Of a stretch of 64,000 nucleotides of DNA, positions 58,926 through 64,000 are shown piece after piece. Position 1 is the stretch's first letter; each line of letters starts with the position of its first letter. The notes under the pieces are model-generated. The model did not search any database. It was not told the DNA's origin and was given only the letters and a program-made list of their open reading frames with translations. The stretch spans positions 5,239,501-5,303,500 of the forward strand of contig NZ_AP019400.1 in NCBI RefSeq assembly GCF_004295585.1. The letters run 5' to 3'. A program made the position numbers and the translations under genes. The stretch comes from Cohnella abietis. Its GTDB lineage: Bacteria > Bacillota > Bacilli > Paenibacillales > Paenibacillaceae.

Positions 58926-60233
58926 TTATGAAACAGCAAATACTCTTCTTAAATAATCATTAAGAAATATGCCATCTGGATCTAGCTTAGCCCTAAATTG
59001 TTGAAAGCTATCCCACATCGGATAAGATCTGCTTAGCTGCTCAGCATTAAGCGTATGTAGCTTTCCCCAGTGCGGCCGGCCGCCGTAGCTTAGAAAAATT
59101 TGTTCCATATCTGCGAAAAAAATCTCATGAGGCATGCCTTTGTACATATGGACGGCAATATAAGCGGAATCCCTCTCATACGCCGGACTGAGCCATATAT
59201 GATCGCCTTTGGCGAAACGGCATTCGATAGGAAAATGGACGTTATATTTGTTCAGCGCCATTTTCTCTCGCATTTCCCTAATAACAGGCTCCATAGCCTC
59301 AACCGGAAGATTGTACTCCATTTCATTAAAGCGTACAAGTCGCTGAGTGGCAAAAAGCCGATGGCTGTACTCGACTTTGCCATTTGTTGGAACAGTCGCC
59401 GCACAGATTCGACTAACGGTAGCACTAAGCTTCGGAGCCCTCCTGCATATGCCGGACAGAGCGCCGAATGCCGCATTCTCTAGAATTACATCACTTATGT
59501 AGCTGCTGATTTTCCGAGATGTGACTGGTTGATCCGTTTCATTCATGAACTTAAGCTGGCAGGGCTCTGCGTAGGGAAACCAGTAAAGCTCAAAATGACG
59601 ATGCATAGCGGACAAGGAATCTAGCCGCTGAAGGCATGCCGAGAGGGAATCTCTTGTGCTTTCATAGCTTAGCTTATAAGCTGGTCGCAGGCGAAGAGTA
59701 ACCTGAACGATAACGGCTAGCGCTCCTAACGAAATCTGAAGCGATTTAAATAGCTCGGGATGAGACTGCTCCGTACAGGTTAGTACCTCAGCTGTCCCGG
59801 TAACAATAGTCATTCCGACTACTTGTGTCGCTATATTACCGAACTGCAAGCCGGTTCCATGTGTACCTGTACTAATCGCGCCAGCGATGGATTGAACGTC
59901 AATGTCACCTAAATTTTCTTGGGCGAGTCCTTCAGCATGCAGTAGCTCACCTAAAGCTTTCAGCTTCGTTCCCGCCCATACTATAGCCGTACAGCTCTCA
60001 GCATCGACACTTACAATCCCTTGCATCCGATCAAGAGACAGAAGTACGTCGTCCGAAGCGGCCACTGCTGTGAAAGAATGACCAGAACCAACTACCCTAA
60101 GTGTCCTAGACTCTCTGCGGCACAGACGAACAGCATCGACAATCTCTTCCGTGCTGCCAGGATATATTACCTGTTGCGGTGTCGCTTGCACGATACCCGA
60201 CCAGTTTCTCCATCTCTGACCGCTTTTGATCAT
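58926..60233 (-). CDS. FAD-dependent aldonolactone oxidase-like enzyme (L-gulono/D-arabinono-1,4-lactone oxidase family)
   Basis: 435 aa. N-terminal FAD-binding domain of the vanillyl-alcohol-oxidase class: 'LRVVGSGHSFTAVAASDDVLLSLDRM' begins near residue 43 with the GSGHS flavin loop, then 'DIDVQSIAGAISTGTHGTG'. C-terminal ALO domain with the sugar-acid motif 'GGRPHWGKLHTL' near residue 385. It should oxidise a sugar lactone or alditol with oxygen. Start ATG overlaps the stop of the PLP-enzyme gene by 4 bp, so the two work together, perhaps in a sugar or amino-alcohol pathway. Confidence 0.9.
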   Translation of the reverse strand: MIKSGQRWRNWSGIVQATPQQVIYPGSTEEIVDAVRLCRRESRTLRVVGSGHSFTAVAASDDVLLSLDRMQGIVSVDAESCTAIVWAGTKLKALGELLHAEGLAQENLGDIDVQSIAGAISTGTHGTGLQFGNIATQVVGMTIVTGTAEVLTCTEQSHPELFKSLQISLGALAVIVQVTLRLRPAYKLSYESTRDSLSACLQRLDSLSAMHRHFELYWFPYAEPCQLKFMNETDQPVTSRKISSYISDVILENAAFGALSGICRRAPKLSATVSRICAATVPTNGKVEYSHRLFATQRLVRFNEMEYNLPVEAMEPVIREMREKMALNKYNVHFPIECRFAKGDHIWLSPAYERDSAYIAVHMYKGMPHEIFFADMEQIFLSYGGRPHWGKLHTLNAEQLSRSYPMWDSFQQFRAKLDPDGIFLNDYLRRVFAVS

Positions 60234-61378
60234 AAAAAGCTTTCCCCCATGCCCCTGTAGGTTGAGAACTCTCCAACAATAGCTCCATTAGAAACTGCAT
60301 GAAGCTGGTCGAATCTTTCGCATAGCTCTCCCGCCTTCGCATGCCGGAAGAAAACAGGATCACCGAGCTTAAGCGCAGTCTGAGATGGGTTCCGATTTAA
60401 GAGCGGTGTCTGAACCTCTCCTGCGCCCTCTAGAGGCATCAGCTCTAATCCTTGGGGCAAATATGGCTTGGGCAGCTTGTTCTTATCCGCAGCACCTGAT
60501 GCAGTGTACCCACCACCCATGCAGGTATATATATTTTCTCTTGGCTGTCGCACAACCTCCACTGCAAATCCTGCCGCAGGCTGGTATTGAAAGGAACGAT
60601 AGTGATCGAATAAGGCGGGACTATAGAATCCTGATCCTGCCGTAAGCTCTGTAACGACCTTCTCTTCCCGAGAGCTGGATAGGCTTCCGGTACCGCCTGC
60701 ATTAACGAATCGAACGTTAGCGCCGAGCTCTCTTATTCCATGAATGACTTCCTGCCTTCTGGTAGCCACTTCCCGAATCGATCTACTTTTCAAGAGCCTT
60801 ACAATACTATTCTTAAATGAGGCTCCCGGAGCTTGATCTCCTAACCCAGCAATTTGCGCCTCATAACCCATAACACCATCCAAATACACCCAAGCTGATG
60901 ACATTATTTTTTCTACAACAGGACGTGCTTTCTCCCAATCGCTCAACGGAGAACGCCACACGCCGAAACGTAAGCCTGGATAGCTTGTAGACATATCAAT
61001 ATCGAGACATAACGGAATTCGAATACCGCGTTCTTGTGCTAGCGCTTCCAAATGAACAATGTGCTCCAAGCAATCCACCATGAATGTAATGCTATGACCT
61101 TCGCCTATAAGATCAATTAATACCTGAATTCCCGTAGGCTCCCACGTTGGGTAACCGAGCAATAAATCCTCAAACCCTAACTTTGCTAAAAATGCTGCCT
61201 CCGATGCCGTAAAGCACATGACGCCTTCAAAAGTATCATCAGAGCGAAGAATATGGCGAAGCACTTCAACAGAGCGAATGGATTTGCTTGCCACACGAAC
61301 CTTCTTATTTCCTGCTGCTCGGGCAATATCACGAATATTTTTATCAAGCAAATCTAAGTCCAAGTAAGCAAAAGGCAT
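60230..61378 (-). CDS. PLP-dependent alanine-racemase-fold enzyme (D-threonine aldolase / D-serine dehydratase-like)
   Basis: 382 aa. 'VRVASKSIRSVEVLRHIL' near the N-terminus contains the Lys expected to bind PLP; the barrel continues with 'GVMCFTASEAAFLAKLGFEDLLLG', split near residues 54-77, 'PLCLDIDMSTSYPGLRFGV' and 'GGTGSLSSS'. The C-terminal beta-domain 'GDPVFFRHAKAGELCERFD' carries the His/Cys pair that binds zinc in this group. Relatives are annotated as amino-acid deaminase/aldolase; true substrate unknown. Operon mate of the FAD oxidase. Confidence 0.85.
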   Translation of the reverse strand: MPFAYLDLDLLDKNIRDIARAAGNKKVRVASKSIRSVEVLRHILRSDDTFEGVMCFTASEAAFLAKLGFEDLLLGYPTWEPTGIQVLIDLIGEGHSITFMVDCLEHIVHLEALAQERGIRIPLCLDIDMSTSYPGLRFGVWRSPLSDWEKARPVVEKIMSSAWVYLDGVMGYEAQIAGLGDQAPGASFKNSIVRLLKSRSIREVATRRQEVIHGIRELGANVRFVNAGGTGSLSSSREEKVVTELTAGSGFYSPALFDHYRSFQYQPAAGFAVEVVRQPRENIYTCMGGGYTASGAADKNKLPKPYLPQGLELMPLEGAGEVQTPLLNRNPSQTALKLGDPVFFRHAKAGELCERFDQLHAVSNGAIVGEFSTYRGMGESFL

Positions 61379-61453
61379 CGGAATTCCGGCAAATACATGC
61401 TTATACGTTTCATAGTCTGGAATCAGGATGATACCACCCTTTCAACGTCGGAT

Positions 61454-62848
61454 TTATCGTAGCAGCTTGCGAATTAAGGACATTCCCCACTTAGAATTCG
61501 GATAGCGAAAGGGCATGTCAATTAAAGTCGTCTGTCTCAGCAGTCCTTTGTAATGAGTGAAAGCTCTAAATCCATGCTCTCCGTGATAGCTGCCTATCCC
61601 GCTTGATCCAACGCCCCCAAAGGGTAAATAAGGATTACCCAAATGAATGATTGTATCATTAATGCAGCCTCCGCCGAATGCAATACCCTCAGTAATTATT
61701 TTCTGGAATTCAGGACACTGTGCGAACAGATAAAGCGCTAGAGGCTTCGGATTTGCTTGGATCGTATAAAATATTTCTTCACTATTTTCATAATCCAATA
61801 AGGGGAGAATAGGACCGAAAATTTCTCCTTGCATGATTTTTGAATCTAAGGCGACTCCCTCAATTAGTGTCGGGGCTATTTTGTATGCGGCTTCATCTGT
61901 TTGTCCACCGAAGAGAATTCGACCTTCTGTTAAATATTCAGATAATCTGCTGAAATGACGTTCATTCACGATTCGTCCGTAAGTGGGATTATCAATTGGA
62001 CTACTTCCATAGAATGTCTCAATGACCTTAACCATCTCACTTATTAGCTCCTGCTTCACATCCTTATGAACGAGCAAATAGTCGGGTGCGACGCAGGTCT
62101 GACCTACATTTGTATATTTCCCGAATACAATACGCTTGGCCGCCAGCTTAATATTCGCATCCTTGTGTACGATGCATGGGCTTTTCCCGCCTAATTCAAG
62201 GGTGACTGGAATGAGCTTCTTAGCAGCAGCTTCCATCACAATTTTGCCAACGGAGGAGCTTCCTGTAAAAAAAATATGGTCGAATGGCTGCTCAAGAAGC
62301 TGAGTATTCAAGCTTGCTCCACCCTCAACGACCGTTATGTATTCCGGTAGGAACGTCTCTCTTATAAGCGATTCCAGCACACTGGAGGTTGCAGGTGCAA
62401 TCTCTGAAGGCTTCATAATGATTGTATTTCCTGCTGCAATAGCAGCAATGACCGGCGCCAGCATCAAATTCACAGGGTAATTCCAAGGCCCAATAATTAA
62501 TGTGGTCCCTAGGGGCTCAGGAATAATTGTGCTGCTTGCACCTAAATGAGATAACGGCGTACACACACGCCGTGGCTTTGACCACCTCCGAACGAAGCGG
62601 ATGGCGATACGAATTTCCCTAAGCACAATACCTATTTCCGTTGAATATGCTTCTAGCTCAGACTTGTTCAAATCCTGCTTGAGTGCTGCTAGTAGCTTTA
62701 ATTCGAATTTATGTATGGCATCCCTTAGATGACTTAATTGTTCTCTGCGAAATGCAACAGTTCTCGTTGCACCGCTTCGGTAATAATCCTGCTGACGCTT
62801 AACAAGGATAGTCAGCTGCTCTGAATGCTGTAATGGAATGTCGCTCAT
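61454..62848 (-). CDS. NAD(P)-dependent aldehyde dehydrogenase (class 3-like)
   Basis: 464 aa. 'IIGPWNYPVNLMLAPVIAAIAAGN', here around residues 110-135, 'KPSEIAPATS', 'FTGSSSVGKIVMEAAAKKL', catalytic Glu in 'LELGGKSPCIV' and Cys in 'GQTCVAPDYLL'. The lack of an N-terminal extension and the C-terminal 'GSYHGEHGFRAFTHYKGLL' are typical of class 3/YwdH-type enzymes that oxidise fatty or aromatic aldehydes. Probably first gene of the minus-strand group down to 57432, with its own promoter. Confidence 0.92.
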   Translation of the reverse strand: MSDIPLQHSEQLTILVKRQQDYYRSGATRTVAFRREQLSHLRDAIHKFELKLLAALKQDLNKSELEAYSTEIGIVLREIRIAIRFVRRWSKPRRVCTPLSHLGASSTIIPEPLGTTLIIGPWNYPVNLMLAPVIAAIAAGNTIIMKPSEIAPATSSVLESLIRETFLPEYITVVEGGASLNTQLLEQPFDHIFFTGSSSVGKIVMEAAAKKLIPVTLELGGKSPCIVHKDANIKLAAKRIVFGKYTNVGQTCVAPDYLLVHKDVKQELISEMVKVIETFYGSSPIDNPTYGRIVNERHFSRLSEYLTEGRILFGGQTDEAAYKIAPTLIEGVALDSKIMQGEIFGPILPLLDYENSEEIFYTIQANPKPLALYLFAQCPEFQKIITEGIAFGGGCINDTIIHLGNPYLPFGGVGSSGIGSYHGEHGFRAFTHYKGLLRQTTLIDMPFRYPNSKWGMSLIRKLLR

Positions 62849-62886
62849 ATTTCTACTCCTTCATTGTCCTTCAGCGCTATAGTTGA

Positions 62887-62916
62887 ATTATCCTAGTTTA
62901 CGCCCCTTTGTGTAAA
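62887..62916 (-). promoter_or_regulatory. Promoter of the aldehyde dehydrogenase gene
   Basis: On the minus strand TTTACA (62916-62911), 18-bp spacer, GATAAT (62892-62887), about 40 bp before the start codon. Confidence 0.55.
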
Positions 62917-62938
62917 GAGTTTTCTGAAAATTGTGTCA

Positions 62939-62968
62939 TTGCTAAAATAGGATCTTATAAGGTATGAT
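62939..62968 (+). promoter_or_regulatory. Promoter of the small basic protein gene
   Basis: TTGCTA (62939-62944), 18-bp spacer, TATGAT (62963-62968), 28 bp before the ATG and divergent from the aldehyde dehydrogenase promoter. Confidence 0.55.
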
Positions 62969-62995
62969 CAAATGAAATACGGAGGTGTTCATTCA

Positions 62996-63208
62996 ATGGG
63001 AATGTCCAAATCAAAGCAGCATAGACACAAAACAGAACGAGCGGGCCTTAACAATCCCGAAATGAGCCGAATTCAATGGCATCGCAAGCCCCACACTCAA
63101 GTCGTCCAGAACAAGAAAGCCGAGCAGCGCCGTACGCTATGCCGCCATAAAGGCAGCCGCGATGGCGCTGATTTTTTTATTTTCTGGCGTAACGCTCTAA
63201 TAAATTAA
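62996..63208 (+). CDS. Small basic protein of unknown function
   Basis: 70 aa from the ATG at 62996 (GGAGG 10 nt upstream; the open frame starts at 62972 but includes this site; an ATG at 63002 is also possible). Begins MGMSKSKQHRHKTERAG and is rich in Lys, Arg, Gln and His, with conserved-looking 'NPEMSRIQWHRKPHTQVVQNK' split in the middle and 'KKAEQRRTLCRHKGSRDGA' later. The composition suggests nucleic-acid or ribosome contact. Its 3' end overlaps the convergent permease gene by 32 bp, across a T-rich run (GATTTTTTTATTTT). I do not recognise a named family. Confidence 0.7.
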   Translation: MGMSKSKQHRHKTERAGLNNPEMSRIQWHRKPHTQVVQNKKAEQRRTLCRHKGSRDGADFFIFWRNALIN

Positions 63209-63959
63209 CGAATCCATACAGAATAACGGATAGAAGAGCAAGCATGCTAATGCTAACCATAACTAGATTCATCTGAAATACTTGCCCGCCATAAATAATC
63301 AAGTAACCAAGACCTGCCTTGGAGGATAAAAACTCCCCCATTACAACCCCCACGAGAGTCAGTCCTACATTTACCTTTAACGCAGCTATAAAATGAGGGA
63401 TACTTGCAGGCAGCAGCACCATCCGAAGCATCTGAAATTTTGTAGCTCCGAAGGATTCCATGAGCTTCAGCTTTGTTTGGCTTATTTCCTTGAACCCACT
63501 CTCAATCATAATAATCGTTACGATAACGGAGATTGCAACTGCCATGCCATAGATGGAGTAGCGATCACCGAGCCAAATATAGAAAATAGGACCGAGAGCG
63601 ACCTTAGGCAAAGCATTAAGCACAACAATATAAGGCTCAAGCACCTTCGATGCAAAGGTTGACCACCAGAAGAGAACTGCAATAGTCGTACCTAGCAGCA
63701 TGGAGATGACGATTCCGACCAGAGTTTCCCATCCGGAAATCCAAGTATGTCTGAGCAGGCTTCCCTCTACAACAAGCTCGCGAAAGGAGGTTAGAAGCAT
63801 TGACGGCTTACTCGTCAGCATCGGATCGATCCACTTCCATCTCGCTGCCAGCTCCCACAATGCAAGGAACACGATGAGCACAGACAAACGTGACAAACCG
63901 ATCAGCCATAGCTTGCGCTTCTGGGCTTTGAGGTAGCTTTCATATAGAGGGGAAGTCAT
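63177..63959 (-). CDS. NitT/TauT/SsuC-type ABC transporter permease
   Basis: 260 aa from the ATG at 63959 (AAGGAG upstream); the frame extends to 63998 within the preceding gene. About six membrane helices; the permease loop 'LMESFGATKFQMLRMVLLPASIPHFIAAL', about residues 165-193, and 'KVALGPIFYIWLG' are those of SsuC/TauC-class importers for sulfonates, nitrate, thiamine precursors or riboflavin-like molecules. Substrate cannot be told; the binding protein is outside the window. Confidence 0.88.
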   Translation of the reverse strand: MTSPLYESYLKAQKRKLWLIGLSRLSVLIVFLALWELAARWKWIDPMLTSKPSMLLTSFRELVVEGSLLRHTWISGWETLVGIVISMLLGTTIAVLFWWSTFASKVLEPYIVVLNALPKVALGPIFYIWLGDRYSIYGMAVAISVIVTIIMIESGFKEISQTKLKLMESFGATKFQMLRMVLLPASIPHFIAALKVNVGLTLVGVVMGEFLSSKAGLGYLIIYGGQVFQMNLVMVSISMLALLSVILYGFVNLLERYARK

Positions 63960-63960
63960 G

Positions 63961-64000
63961 CTACTCCAGCTCCTTCCAGATTGCGTTAAAGTATTCATTG
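63961..64000 (-). CDS. C-terminal end of an upstream gene, probably the ABC ATPase of the same importer (partial)
   Basis: Only 12 codons are visible (ending 'NEYFNAIWKELE' then TAG), 1 bp before the permease ATG. A helix ending in Lys-Glu-Leu-Glu right before a SsuC-type permease gene fits the end of an SsuB/TauB ATPase, but this rests mostly on position. Confidence 0.4.
   Translation of the reverse strand, partial: NEYFNAIWKELE

Overview
The window looks like chromosomal DNA of a Paenibacillaceae bacterium (Paenibacillus or Cohnella type). The signs are Shine-Dalgarno sites rich in AGGAGG, TTGACA/TATAAT promoters, YesM/YesN-type two-component systems, an SLH-domain exported protein, bactofilin next to an M23 peptidase, Spo0A-type boxes, many lipoproteins with a lipobox, and mid-range GC. 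I saw no rRNA, tRNA, prophage or CRISPR array.

Layout. 1-2.8 kb: an envelope/stress signalling group (HAMP-GAF sensor, REC-PP2C phosphatase, DUF948 protein). 3.0-7.0 kb: a small DUF1328 membrane protein, then an overlapping three-gene sugar operon (nucleotidyltransferase, GT4 glycosyltransferase, six-hairpin-like protein). 7.0-8.2 kb: two adjacent tandem arrays, 8 x 51 bp and about 14 x 52 bp. 8.4-14 kb: an RluD-type pseudouridine synthase with an Arg/Gly-rich repeat tail, a very acidic low-complexity protein, a TPR membrane protein and an HrpB helicase. 14-22.3 kb: an mglBAC-like sugar ABC importer with an accessory sugar-binding lipoprotein and its YesM/YesN two-component system. 22.4-34.9 kb: one long minus-strand operon of eleven genes. 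35.2-41.9 kb: a MacB-like ABC export system headed by a LacI-type repressor. 42.2-45 kb: murR-like/nagB/nagA for amino-sugar use. 45.1-46.6 kb: a large tandem array of about 29 x 52 bp. 46.7-49.1 kb: M23 peptidase, bactofilin and a J-like membrane protein. 49.2-49.4 kb: a short degenerate 51-bp array. 49.4-55 kb: DUF1294 protein, hybrid histidine kinase, response regulator and an HPt-REC-GGDEF-REC protein. 55-64 kb: SLH/Ig-like surface protein, phosphoesterase, DUF1904 protein, aldonolactone-oxidase-like FAD enzyme, alanine-racemase-fold PLP enzyme, aldehyde dehydrogenase, a small basic protein and the edge of a NitT/TauT/SsuC-type ABC importer.

The most interesting system is the 22.4-34.9 kb operon. 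At first sight it is a histidine-utilisation cluster, but the HutH-like protein has lost the Ala-Ser-Gly triad that forms the MIO cofactor, and the HutU-like protein has changed active-site loops. They sit with a DUF917 protein, a hydantoinase-type amidohydrolase, two M20 carbamoylases, an OpuC-type (quaternary-amine) ABC importer and an IclR regulator. Together these match, step by step, a route from ergothioneine (trimethylated thio-histidine betaine) or its S-methyl derivative through thiourocanate and a thiohydantoin to N-carbamoyl-glutamate and glutamate. I infer that this is a complete uptake-and-degradation operon for ergothioneine-type betaines.

The second theme is a set of tandem arrays with 51-52 bp periods. 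Each lies in a 3' intergenic space directly behind a Rho-independent terminator. The two 52-bp families share the core GTTG..CGATTATTTCGT, and in the large array this core is an imperfect 9-bp stem-loop.
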